From: Chitinophagaceae bacterium UBA2789
GTDB lineage: Bacteria; Bacteroidota; Bacteroidia; Chitinophagales; Chitinophagaceae
Direction: 5' to 3'
Assembly: GCA_002352145.1 (NCBI GenBank)
Contig: DEHX01000056.1
Span: 1-28,769 of the forward strand
DNA: 28,769 nucleotides
Shown here piece by piece: positions 16,590 through 24,359 of the stretch. Under the pieces are notes generated by a model. That model did no database searches. It had not been told where the DNA came from and saw only the letters and a program-made list of their open reading frames with translations. The position numbers and the translations under genes are program-made. Each line of letters begins with the position of its first letter. The first letter of the stretch is position 1.

Positions 16590-17936
16590 TTATACCGATA
16601 ACACTTCTTTTGTATTCGCTTTCCGCATCGGTTGCTTTTTCCAATAGGTCAAACTTCGCCAGCACCATTCCAGCGGACCAAAACGAAAGAAGCGCAGCCA
16701 TAGGTGGCTCCAGATTATTTCTATCACCCATACCGCAGCCACTACATAATAAATTTCATAGCGCTGTAATTTGCCCATCATACCTAAACCAACACCGAAG
16801 AAGAATAAACCACACATTAATGATTGCATCAGGTAGTTAGTAAATGCCATTTGGCCTACCGGCCGCATCAAAGCAAAGAGCCATTTGAACCAGCCTGATT
16901 TATACAGTAACATGATCAATCCAAATAAGCCTAATGAACGAAGCGTTCTTGAAATCTCATAAAATTCAAACTGTTTATCCTTGGCAATGTTAAACTGGTT
17001 GAATTGATGATCTACCATAAACTGCAACCTGTACCATGTCAACAACAATCCCGAACCCATACCTACGATAAACAAAACCCAGTATAATTTTGCAGGCGCC
17101 TGCCCGGTAAGAATACCTGATTTGAAAAAGGCCATACCTAACAACATAAACAAGAGTATATCCCATATGCCATAATATGTATAATAAAACTCCAGCTTTA
17201 CGCTTATGTTGCTCATATATTCATATAGCGTACTATAACTACCGGTAGCTTTCTGCAGGTTTTTTCTCATTTCATTACGAAGCCCGGAAGTATCCGATTT
17301 TTCTTTCATACCGGTCATGGCTTCCAGTTGTTCCTGCTGCAGGTCTGTCAGCTTTACTTTGGTGGTGTCTATTTTTGCCGCCATTTCACCTTTGTAAATT
17401 TTGTCCTTCTGGCGATGCAGGTCAATATTCTCCCGGGTGGTCATCAGCAAAAGGCATACAGCTGCAGCTATTAACAACCCTTTTACCGGTAATCTCCGAA
17501 ATACAAATGCCACCACACCAATAATGGAATACTGAAAAAGAATATCACCCGGCCATAAGAGAATAAATGCGTTGACCAGTCCGAAGACAAGCAACCACAA
17601 CTGCCTGCGGATAAAATATTCTGCCGGCCATATACCTTCGGTTCTCTTTTCAAGTCTTGCTACAAACAGAATAATACCAGCGCCAAACAACATAGAAAAA
17701 ATGGCCCGCTGCGTTCCCTCTGGTATCCAGTTCACATACCACCATACTTTTTCATTGATGGTGCCCATCTCATAATTCAAGGTGGGATTATCAAATGATG
17801 GTTCCGGCAAACCCATGTAAGGGATATTCATGAGTAAAATACCAAGCAGGGCCAGGCCCCTTAAAGAATCAAGTAAAACAATCCTCTCTCCCTGGCTAAC
17901 GGGTGCAGCCAGAGTTGCAGCGGGTTGGTTGGACAT
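16590..17936 (-). CDS. DUF418 multi-pass membrane protein
   Basis: 448 residues. The N-terminus GERIVLLDSLRGLALLGILLMNI is the signature of DUF418/YeiB-type proteins (ALDxLRGxAxLGILxxN), and the C-terminal third holds the DUF418 core (GQMAFTNYLMQSLMCGLFFF; EIIWSHLWLRFFRFGPLEWCWRSLTY). About nine to ten hydrophobic helices; a charged soluble loop, about 185-245, is rich in Lys and Glu. Inner membrane. The family is distantly related to acyltransferase-3-like membrane proteins; no substrate is established. Its stop is only two bases from the stop of the convergent deacylase gene. The 98-residue gene ends 29 bases upstream, so the two are probably one leftward operon. Confidence 0.9.
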   Translation of the reverse strand: MSNQPAATLAAPVSQGERIVLLDSLRGLALLGILLMNIPYMGLPEPSFDNPTLNYEMGTINEKVWWYVNWIPEGTQRAIFSMLFGAGIILFVARLEKRTEGIWPAEYFIRRQLWLLVFGLVNAFILLWPGDILFQYSIIGVVAFVFRRLPVKGLLIAAAVCLLLMTTRENIDLHRQKDKIYKGEMAAKIDTTKVKLTDLQQEQLEAMTGMKEKSDTSGLRNEMRKNLQKATGSYSTLYEYMSNISVKLEFYYTYYGIWDILLFMLLGMAFFKSGILTGQAPAKLYWVLFIVGMGSGLLLTWYRLQFMVDHQFNQFNIAKDKQFEFYEISRTLRSLGLFGLIMLLYKSGWFKWLFALMRPVGQMAFTNYLMQSLMCGLFFFGVGLGMMGKLQRYEIYYVVAAVWVIEIIWSHLWLRFFRFGPLEWCWRSLTYWKKQPMRKANTKEVLSV

Positions 17937-17965
17937 GGTATGTTGGTTTTGGTTTTATCCCGTTT

Positions 17966-18262
17966 CTACACGACCTGCTTCAGCAGCTCTCTATGACTTC
18001 TTACCACATGTGGTTTGAATTTTTCATACCACTGCTGCCATTCGTCTTTCCGCATACTGCCCGTCAGTGATTGCTCATACTCCGTCAGCGTTTCAAACCC
18101 CTCCTCGAAGATGAGCCGGTAGGCATCACCGGTGAAATCGGAAAGTACTCTTGCATTCTTGTTATCCGGTAATAAGCCGCCTTTCAGGGCTTCGTCGAGC
18201 AATTGTTTGGCGGGGCGGTAGTGGCCAAACTGCAGGTAAAAGATGTCTCTTACAATGTACAT
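17966..18262 (-). CDS. Small conserved hypothetical protein, possible dimeric alpha/beta-barrel fold
   Basis: 98 residues, soluble, no signal. Begins MYIVRDIFYLQFGHYRPAKQLL and continues with a strand (YRLIFEEGFETLTEYEQSL) and a final helix. A strand, a helix, a strand and the EYEQ helix resemble the NIPSNAP/antibiotic-biosynthesis-monooxygenase-like dimeric barrel, where short proteins form dimers. This is a fold guess only; no catalytic residues are assignable. It lies 29 bases upstream of the DUF418 gene on the same strand. An 8-bp inverted repeat (18265-18302) abuts its start codon, so expression may be controlled there. Confidence 0.65.
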   Translation of the reverse strand: MYIVRDIFYLQFGHYRPAKQLLDEALKGGLLPDNKNARVLSDFTGDAYRLIFEEGFETLTEYEQSLTGSMRKDEWQQWYEKFKPHVVRSHRELLKQVV

Positions 18263-18264
18263 AC

Positions 18265-18302
18265 ACCAGGTTTTAGTAGTGAATAAATATTGTCAACCTG
18301 GT
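18265..18302. promoter_or_regulatory. Operator-like inverted repeat at the start of the 98-residue gene
   Basis: Perfect 8-bp arms ACCAGGTT (18265-18272) and AACCTGGT (18295-18302), spaced 22 bases. One arm sits two bases before the leftward ATG (18260-18262), so protein binding or RNA folding here would affect transcription or translation start. Which of the two is unknown. Confidence 0.45.
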
Positions 18303-18371
18303 ACGGAGAAAACCAATGGATCAGTAAATGAGTATTAAGGTAAGGTATTTCGACGGAAAAATTATTTACTA

Positions 18372-20384
18372 CTAATAAGACATTAATTTTTGAATAGTTT
18401 CATTCAGTCTCGATTTGGCCAGAAAATTTTGTTCTAATTCAATGGAGAAAGGAACTGGTGTATCCAGCGAAGCACAGCGCATCACCGGTGCATCCAATAA
18501 TTCAAAACAGTTTTCTGCTATCCATGCGGCTATCTCACCACCGATACCACCAATGAGTGTGTCTTCATGCAATAACAACACTCTTCCGGTTCGTTTCACT
18601 GCTTCACGGATGGCAATGTAATCCAACGGAGCTAATGTTCTTAAGTCCAGTATATCAATAGAAATTTCCGGATGCTCGGCCGCATAGTCTTCTGCCCAAT
18701 GTACGCCGCTTCCATAAGTGATTATAGAAACCTCATCTCCTTCTCTTACATGCCTGGCTTTCCCGATCTCTATTGCATAATATTCCTCGGGAACAGGGCC
18801 ACTCACCGAACGATACAAGGCCTTGTGCTCAAAATACATCACCGGGTTCGGATCATTAATGGCAGCAATGAGCAAGCCTTTTGCATCCATTGGTGTAGAT
18901 GGATACACCACTTTCAATCCCGGCACTTTGGTAAACCAGGCTTCATTGCTCTGTGAGTGAAAAGGACCGGCCCCAACACCACCGCCTGCCGGCATCCTTA
19001 TTACTACATCTGCATTTTGTCCCCAGCGGTAATGAATTTTGGCGAGGTTGTTTACAATCTGGTTGAAGCCCACTGTAACAAAATCAGCAAACTGCATTTC
19101 CATCATACTCTTGTATCCTTCTAATGATAAACCCAGTGCAGTACCCACAATGGCACTTTCACAAAGCGGCGTATTCCTCACTCTTGCTTTGCCGAATTCC
19201 TGTACAAATCCTTCTGTGATCTTAAAAGCTCCGCCATACTCTGCAATATCCTGCCCCATGAGGATGAGATTGGGATGTTGTTGCATGGACTGATGGAGGC
19301 CTTCTTTAATAGCATCGATTAGCCGGGAATCTTTTGTCGGGAGCCGGGAGTCAAAACCAGGTCTTGAATTATCCACTACATGTGCCTTGCTGATTGAGCC
19401 TTGTACCTTTGCATACACATCCTCCAGTTCTTCTTCCGTATCAGCCACTACCGGTTTTGTATTAAATCCAATGGCGAGTTCGCTTTCTATTTTCTCTTTG
19501 AACTCATTTCTGATCTCGGCCACTTTCATTTCACTGAGCACTCCTGTATTAAATAAGTAATGCTCATAATTTTTGATCGGGTCTTTTTGTTCCCAGAGAC
19601 GGAACAGATCCTGAGGTACATACTTGGTTCCGCTGGCTTCTTCATGTCCCCGCATACGGAAAGTCATACACTCGATGAGGTAGGGCTTTTGGTGTTTGAT
19701 ACAGAATTCCCTTACACCTTTTATGGTGTCATAAACAGCCAACAAATTATTTCCATCAATCTGCACACCTTCCATACCATATCCTTTGGCTTTATCAACC
19801 AAACTGATGCAGCGGTATTGTTCATTTACCGGTGTGCTTAACCCGTAGCCATTATTTTCAATTAAAAAGATAACCGGAAGGTCCCAAACGGCTGCTACAT
19901 TCAATGCTTCATGAAAATCACCTTCACTGGTGGCACCGTCGCCAGTGAAAGCCAGTGTGACCTTATCATCCTTTTTGAGTTTGTAAGCTAATGCTACCCC
20001 ATCCGCAATGGCCATCTGCGGACCGAGATGTGAGATCATACCACAGATATGATGTTCACGGCTGCCGAAATGAAAACTTCTTTCTCTTGCTTTGCTGTAG
20101 CCTTCTTTGGCTCCCTGCCATTGCATAAACAAGCGGCTTAACGGCATGTTGCGAGTAGTAAACACACCGAGATTACGGTGCATCGGCATAATCCATTCAT
20201 CTTCCTGCAACGCCAGGGTTGCACCGACAGCAATGGCTTCCTGGCCGATACCACTGAACCATTTGGATATTTTTCCCTGCCTCAGCAGCACCAGCATTTT
20301 TTCTTCGATCATGCGGGGCCACAGAATGCTGCGGTAAAAATGGGTCAATGCTTCATCAGTCAAACCTTTTCTTTCAAAGTACAT
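18372..20384 (-). CDS. Fused alpha/beta E1 of a 2-oxoacid (probably branched-chain) dehydrogenase
   Basis: 670 residues: E1-alpha about 1-330 and E1-beta about 354-670 in one chain. Thiamin diphosphate motif GDGATSEGDFHEALN (148-162) ending at N177-N178 (LIENNGYG). The alpha loop FGSREHHICG and the GMISHLGPQMAIADGVALA stretch are typical, and the beta half shows QDIAEYGGAF, the cofactor Glu in TPLCESAIVG (E409) and MPAGGGVGAGPFHSQ. The enzyme decarboxylates a 2-oxoacid and passes the acyl group to E2. Single-chain E1 of this type in Bacteroidota is usually annotated as 2-oxoisovalerate dehydrogenase; pyruvate is the alternative. E2 and E3 are not in the window. The linker contains a repeat-derived insert (about 345-355). 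Confidence 0.92.
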   Translation of the reverse strand: MYFERKGLTDEALTHFYRSILWPRMIEEKMLVLLRQGKISKWFSGIGQEAIAVGATLALQEDEWIMPMHRNLGVFTTRNMPLSRLFMQWQGAKEGYSKARERSFHFGSREHHICGMISHLGPQMAIADGVALAYKLKKDDKVTLAFTGDGATSEGDFHEALNVAAVWDLPVIFLIENNGYGLSTPVNEQYRCISLVDKAKGYGMEGVQIDGNNLLAVYDTIKGVREFCIKHQKPYLIECMTFRMRGHEEASGTKYVPQDLFRLWEQKDPIKNYEHYLFNTGVLSEMKVAEIRNEFKEKIESELAIGFNTKPVVADTEEELEDVYAKVQGSISKAHVVDNSRPGFDSRLPTKDSRLIDAIKEGLHQSMQQHPNLILMGQDIAEYGGAFKITEGFVQEFGKARVRNTPLCESAIVGTALGLSLEGYKSMMEMQFADFVTVGFNQIVNNLAKIHYRWGQNADVVIRMPAGGGVGAGPFHSQSNEAWFTKVPGLKVVYPSTPMDAKGLLIAAINDPNPVMYFEHKALYRSVSGPVPEEYYAIEIGKARHVREGDEVSIITYGSGVHWAEDYAAEHPEISIDILDLRTLAPLDYIAIREAVKRTGRVLLLHEDTLIGGIGGEIAAWIAENCFELLDAPVMRCASLDTPVPFSIELEQNFLAKSRLNETIQKLMSY
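19321..19352. repeat. Two-copy 21-bp-period repeat encoding the E1 inter-domain linker
   Basis: AGCCGGGAATC (19321-19331) and AGCCGGGAGTC (19342-19352) recur at 21-base spacing, exactly seven codons, with GTCGGG-like filler between. On the coding strand this reads DSRLPTKDSRL. The same SRLPTxDSRL-type repeat is familiar to me in Bacteroidota non-coding DNA, so the linker appears to have taken up a dispersed repeat in frame. Confidence 0.5.
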
Positions 20385-20388
20385 GCTG

Positions 20389-20417
20389 CAAACCTAATTA
20401 AGTTGAACGATACCAAA
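20389..20417 (-). promoter_or_regulatory. Bacteroidota promoter for the fused E1 gene
   Basis: Reading leftward: TTTG (20417-20414), 17-base spacer, TAGGTTTG (20396-20389), an exact match to TAnnTTTG. The box ends four bases before the ATG (20384), so transcription would start at or next to the start codon, suggesting a leaderless or near-leaderless mRNA. Confidence 0.5.
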
Positions 20418-20425
20418 TTTTTATA

Positions 20426-20433
20426 CCCCCCCC
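20426..20433. other. C8 homopolymer tract between divergent genes
   Basis: Eight consecutive C residues lie just upstream of the E1 promoter and 145 bases before the T9SS gene. Such runs are prone to replication slippage and can change promoter spacing; no direct evidence of phase variation is available here. Confidence 0.4.
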
Positions 20434-20551
20434 TGTAAGCTACTGATACAATTTCATATTAATATCAACCGCCGTAATCACCCGTTCATTCACACCTGTT
20501 GATAAATTTCACCATTTGAAATTTTGCTATTGCAAATATCCATAAGTATTT

Positions 20552-20573
20552 TTACTTAGTTAAGGCTAAGTAA
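20552..20573 (+). promoter_or_regulatory. Hairpin over the ribosome-binding region of the T9SS gene
   Basis: Perfect 8-bp arms TTACTTAG (20552-20559) and CTAAGTAA (20566-20573) with loop TTAAGG. The loop carries AAGG, the only Shine-Dalgarno-like sequence before the ATG at 20579, and the stem ends five bases before the start. It could be an operator or a translational control hairpin. Confidence 0.5.
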
Positions 20574-20578
20574 TATCT

Positions 20579-21742
20579 ATGAGAAAAGTTTTTACCCTTG
20601 TTCAATTGTTGTGTTTTTTTTTTGCTTCAGCTCAGGACCTGAACTGGAATACAGTTTCCTACACTACCGGCTCACTGTCTGCTAATTTTGGTTTGATTGG
20701 CAGTCCGGCATCAACCGTAACATTTACCGTTACAGGAAACACTAACAGGATTGATGCAAATTATCCTGTAAAGTACATAGCAAATCCTTCCGGCAGTGCC
20801 AATGATTGCGCTGTAAACTGTGCGGTCCGCTCGTCAGTTACTTTCACTACCCTTTCTGAGTCTGTTGTTTATGAATTTAATTTTTCTCCTGCTGTAACGG
20901 GTCTCTCCTTCCGTATTTATGATATTGATGGTACGAATGCCTCCAGCGGAGACCGGGCCATTGTTACGGCAGTTAATGGAACTACGGCACAAAACATTAC
21001 CATGACTACAAGTTCAGGTCCAACAATAACCGGCAGCGGAACCACCACTGCCACTGCAACAGGCACTCAGGGCAATACTACAGATGATTTTATAAACGTC
21101 AGCATCATCAGCGGGGTTACACGGCTTTCTGTTGCTTACTCCAACAATCCTAATAACGGATCACCCGGTAACCGCAGTTTCTCCATTGGCAATATGAGCT
21201 GGTCCGGCGTATTGCCGGTAAAATGGGTTTCTTTTACAGGCCGTAAACAAATCAACGGCAGCGTTTTACTGAACTGGGTAACCGCAAGCGAAACCAATGC
21301 TGATAAATATATTATTGAAAAAAGCATGGACGGGCAACGCTTTAATCCTGTTAGCGAATTACCCGCCACCGGTAGAAACAACATCAATTATTACTCTTTT
21401 AACGATGCAGGCCCCATTGCCGGCACCGTTCTTTACCGGATAAAGCAAACAGATTTTGACGGCAAATATGATTACTCGGGTATTGTAATGATAAAGCAAC
21501 AGGCAGGTTTGCAAAAGAGTTTAGTTTTCCCCAACCCCGCAACAGACATGCTGACTATTACGCTTCCGGGAAATGTGCAATTAAAAAATGTAAAAGTTTT
21601 TGATGTGAACGGACGCCTTGTTATGGATGCGGTAAATACAAGCAACCTGTTAAACATTAAGAGACTCAGCAAGGGCTTGTACAGCCTGCAGGCTGAAAAT
21701 ACCTCCGGTGAAATTTTCAGCAGCTATTTTATTAAGCAATAG
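20579..21742 (+). CDS. Secreted protein with type IX secretion C-terminal sorting domain
   Basis: 387 residues. Signal peptide 1-18 (MRKVFTLVQLLCFFFASA, cleavage before QDLNW). Residues about 20-210 are Thr/Ser/Asn-rich beta sequence with SFRIYDIDGTNASSGDRA, resembling a carbohydrate-binding or adhesin-like beta sandwich. About 213-305 matches the module often found before T9SS signals (LPVKWVSFTGRKQINGSVLLNW; SETNADKYIIEKS). The C-terminus, about 313-387, is a type A sorting domain (VFPNPATDMLTI; VFDVNGRLVM; LSKGLYSLQ). The PorU-type sortase would remove it during export, leaving the protein on the surface or released. The binding target is unknown. It ends three bases from the convergent peptidase gene. 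Confidence 0.9.
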   Translation: MRKVFTLVQLLCFFFASAQDLNWNTVSYTTGSLSANFGLIGSPASTVTFTVTGNTNRIDANYPVKYIANPSGSANDCAVNCAVRSSVTFTTLSESVVYEFNFSPAVTGLSFRIYDIDGTNASSGDRAIVTAVNGTTAQNITMTTSSGPTITGSGTTTATATGTQGNTTDDFINVSIISGVTRLSVAYSNNPNNGSPGNRSFSIGNMSWSGVLPVKWVSFTGRKQINGSVLLNWVTASETNADKYIIEKSMDGQRFNPVSELPATGRNNINYYSFNDAGPIAGTVLYRIKQTDFDGKYDYSGIVMIKQQAGLQKSLVFPNPATDMLTITLPGNVQLKNVKVFDVNGRLVMDAVNTSNLLNIKRLSKGLYSLQAENTSGEIFSSYFIKQ

Positions 21743-21745
21743 CTT

Positions 21746-23020
21746 TTATATAACAACCAGCTCATAAAACTCCTCCGGCTTAAGGTATTTCTGTGCCAAA
21801 AACTGCAACTCTTCGGCTGAGATGGTTTTGATGGTATGAATAGAATCGTAGAAATATTGTTCGGTGAGATTGTTTAAAACGATATTCTTCCAGCGGCCCA
21901 TGATCTGGAAAGGCCCGTCCAGGTCGCCGAGAATGCCCCCCATCATATAATTTCTGACAAGCAGCAATTCTTCTTCATCCACAATTTGTTCCCGCAGCAA
22001 CTTCATTTCTTTGTACACCTCTTCAATGGTTGCTTCACAAACATCTTTACCGGCTTCGGTACTGATCATCCACGCCGTATCATGAATATGGTTTTGAATA
22101 AAACTATGAATACCGTAGGTATATCCTTTTTCTTCCCGGATATTACTCATTAACCGTGAACCAAAGAAACCACCAAACAATGTATTCAGCACCATCACTT
22201 TCATAAAATCAGGATGGTGACGGTTAGGAAATGAACGGGCCATGCGAACAGAACCCTGCACACCGGCCTCATCGTTAGTGATCCGGTATTTTCTGTCTGC
22301 AGCTGGCTGTGCCATTATCTCCTGTAAAGCAACCGGCTGATTAGGCAGGTCGCCAAAATACTGATCCAGCAAAGAAGCAATATCGGCAGGCAGTTTACCT
22401 GCCACAAACAGCACCAGCTTTCCCTGCTGGTAATACTTTTTATAAAAATCAAGTAACTGCTCCCTGTTCAATGTATCAAAATCTTCAAGCTTGCTGTATT
22501 TACCATAGGGATGATTTTCGCCATACAGGTAAACATCAATCAGGCGGCTCGCCACAAAATCACTTTTTTTCAAGTTCACCTTCAGCCGCTGCTTCATGTT
22601 CTGTTTATAGATATCGAGTTCTTCCTGCGGCATTACCGAATCAACAATAAGTTCCCTGACAGAAGGCAATAATTCTTTTATGTGCTTTGAAAGACAGTGA
22701 AGCGTAATAGTAGCTGTTTCGTTGTAGCAGGCCCTGTTCAGGTAAGAGCCATAGTATTCAAAATACTCATTGATCTGGAACGCTGTTTTCTTTGATGTAC
22801 CATTCCGCAGTAAAAAGTTAGTCGTGGCCGCAACCAGGTTTTGCTCCTCAAACCAGTTACCGGCATAAAATACCCATTCTACGGCCAGCACTTCTTCAGC
22901 GCCTGCATCCACGGCATATACTTCTACACCATTCTTTAGCACAAACTTTTCTGCCTGCTTCAGCTGCAATTTAAAATTTACTGCATCCACAATTTCCGGG
23001 GCATGTTTCCTGTCTGGCAT
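21746..23020 (-). CDS. Non-catalytic M16-family peptidase subunit
   Basis: 424 residues with the two-lobed M16 layout: N-lobe about 20-190, C-lobe about 195-420 (YQQGKLVLFVAGKLPADI; SRLMSNIREEKGYTYGIHSF). Where the zinc motif HxxEH should be, aligned on the following G-T/S, the residues are A65, N68 and F69, so it cannot bind catalytic zinc. The C-lobe keeps the R...GYTYG substrate-binding region. This is the pattern of the alpha-like partner in heterodimeric M16 peptidases; the active partner is encoded 29 bases upstream. No signal peptide is visible, so the dimer appears cytoplasmic. It probably helps hold peptide substrates. Confidence 0.9.
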   Translation of the reverse strand: MPDRKHAPEIVDAVNFKLQLKQAEKFVLKNGVEVYAVDAGAEEVLAVEWVFYAGNWFEEQNLVAATTNFLLRNGTSKKTAFQINEYFEYYGSYLNRACYNETATITLHCLSKHIKELLPSVRELIVDSVMPQEELDIYKQNMKQRLKVNLKKSDFVASRLIDVYLYGENHPYGKYSKLEDFDTLNREQLLDFYKKYYQQGKLVLFVAGKLPADIASLLDQYFGDLPNQPVALQEIMAQPAADRKYRITNDEAGVQGSVRMARSFPNRHHPDFMKVMVLNTLFGGFFGSRLMSNIREEKGYTYGIHSFIQNHIHDTAWMISTEAGKDVCEATIEEVYKEMKLLREQIVDEEELLLVRNYMMGGILGDLDGPFQIMGRWKNIVLNNLTEQYFYDSIHTIKTISAEELQFLAQKYLKPEEFYELVVI

Positions 23021-23049
23021 AAATTAATTCCCTTCGTTTATTTCTTCAA

Positions 23050-24288
23050 TCAGTTTTGTGATAAGTAATGGATCGTACTGCAGTTTTCCCTGCGGAAGAT
23101 CTGGCGGCTTTGTTCCAATATATCTTCTGTAGTCACTTTCGCATATTTCTGCAATTCAAAATTCATCCAGGCCGCATCGCCCAGTGTTTCATAATAGGCC
23201 AGGCTGTTGGCCCTGCTCATCACACTCATGTCTTCAAAAGCGATCATGCTTTCTGTTTTGTTCTTTACTTTCTGCAATTCGGCATCTGCTACTTTTTCAT
23301 TCTTCATTTTCTCCAGTTCCTTTTCCACTGCCTTTTCTGCGTCTTCCATCTTCACTCCTTTCACCAGTTTGCCCTCTACCACCACAAGGCCGGCATCGGT
23401 ACTGCCGAAATGATGACATTCAATATTGCTGAACAATTTTTGCTCTTTTACCAGTGATTGATATAGCCTTGATGAACCGCCACCGCTGAGGATGTCCGTC
23501 ATCAGGTCAACAGCATAATAACTGCTGTCCATCCTGCTGCCCATATGCCAGCATTTATATAAGGCATCCAGCGGCACATTGGCTTTTATTTCCAAAAACC
23601 GTTCTTCGGTTTGTTCGGGCTCCACCGGCAGGCTGCGGTTATATTTTTCTCCGGAAGGAATATCTCCAAACCATTTTTGGGCCAGCTCTTTCACTCTTTC
23701 CACTGTAACATTTCCGGCTACTACCAGTACAGCATTCACGGGACGGTAATGTTTGAAGAAAAAGTTTTTTACGTCATCCAGTTTTGCATTCTCTATATGC
23801 GATAGTTCTTTACCAATCGTCATCCAGCGATACGGATGTTTTTTATAAGCCAGTTCCCGCATCTTATGCCACACATCACCATAGGGCTTGGTGAGGTAGT
23901 GTTCTTTAAATTCCTCACACACTACTTTGCGCTGCACATCCAGGCTTTTTTCGCTGAAAGCCAGTGATAGCATCCGGTCACTCTCCAGCCAGAAGGCAGT
24001 TTCCAGGTTTTCAGCCGGCAGTTGAATATAATAATTGGTGAGATCGTTGGTAGTATATGCATTATTCTCCCCACCGGCCATTTGCAGCGGCTCATCATAG
24101 CTGGGTATATTTTCTGAACCGCCAAACATCAGGTGCTCAAAAAGATGTGCAAACCCTGTCCTTTCGGGATCTTCATCCCTTGCGCCCACATCATACATAA
24201 TATTCATTACTGCCATCGGCGTGGACAGGTCCTGGTGTACAATTACCCGCAGACCATTGGCCAGTGTAAATTTTTCAAATTGGATCAT
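23050..24288 (-). CDS. Catalytic M16-family zinc metallopeptidase subunit
   Basis: 412 residues. Inverted zinc motif HLFEH at 48-52 (H48, E51, H52), in the usual context RTGFAHLFEHLMFGGSE. The third zinc ligand is expected in VVCEEFKEH (E125 or E126), about 75 residues later as in the family. The C-lobe shows ILSGGGSSRLYQSLVKEQKL. It would cleave peptides, probably after unfolding or as oligopeptides, together with its inactive partner encoded 29 bases downstream. There is no signal peptide, so cytoplasmic action is likely, although Bacteroidota also have exported M16 proteins. The aspartyl protease gene ends 71 bases upstream on the same strand, so all three peptidase genes may be co-expressed. 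Confidence 0.93.
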   Translation of the reverse strand: MIQFEKFTLANGLRVIVHQDLSTPMAVMNIMYDVGARDEDPERTGFAHLFEHLMFGGSENIPSYDEPLQMAGGENNAYTTNDLTNYYIQLPAENLETAFWLESDRMLSLAFSEKSLDVQRKVVCEEFKEHYLTKPYGDVWHKMRELAYKKHPYRWMTIGKELSHIENAKLDDVKNFFFKHYRPVNAVLVVAGNVTVERVKELAQKWFGDIPSGEKYNRSLPVEPEQTEERFLEIKANVPLDALYKCWHMGSRMDSSYYAVDLMTDILSGGGSSRLYQSLVKEQKLFSNIECHHFGSTDAGLVVVEGKLVKGVKMEDAEKAVEKELEKMKNEKVADAELQKVKNKTESMIAFEDMSVMSRANSLAYYETLGDAAWMNFELQKYAKVTTEDILEQSRQIFRRENCSTIHYLSQN

Positions 24289-24359
24289 ACAGTTCTAACA
24301 GCTTTAAACAAAACAAGTTGTAAAAGTATTGAAAAATACGGCTCGGGACGGTGCCGTTG

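Noticed and set aside
23068..23457. Plus-strand frames rich in Phe/Cys/Ser opposite the active M16 gene
   Set aside because: Antisense to a gene with an intact zinc motif; composition is that of a shadow frame.
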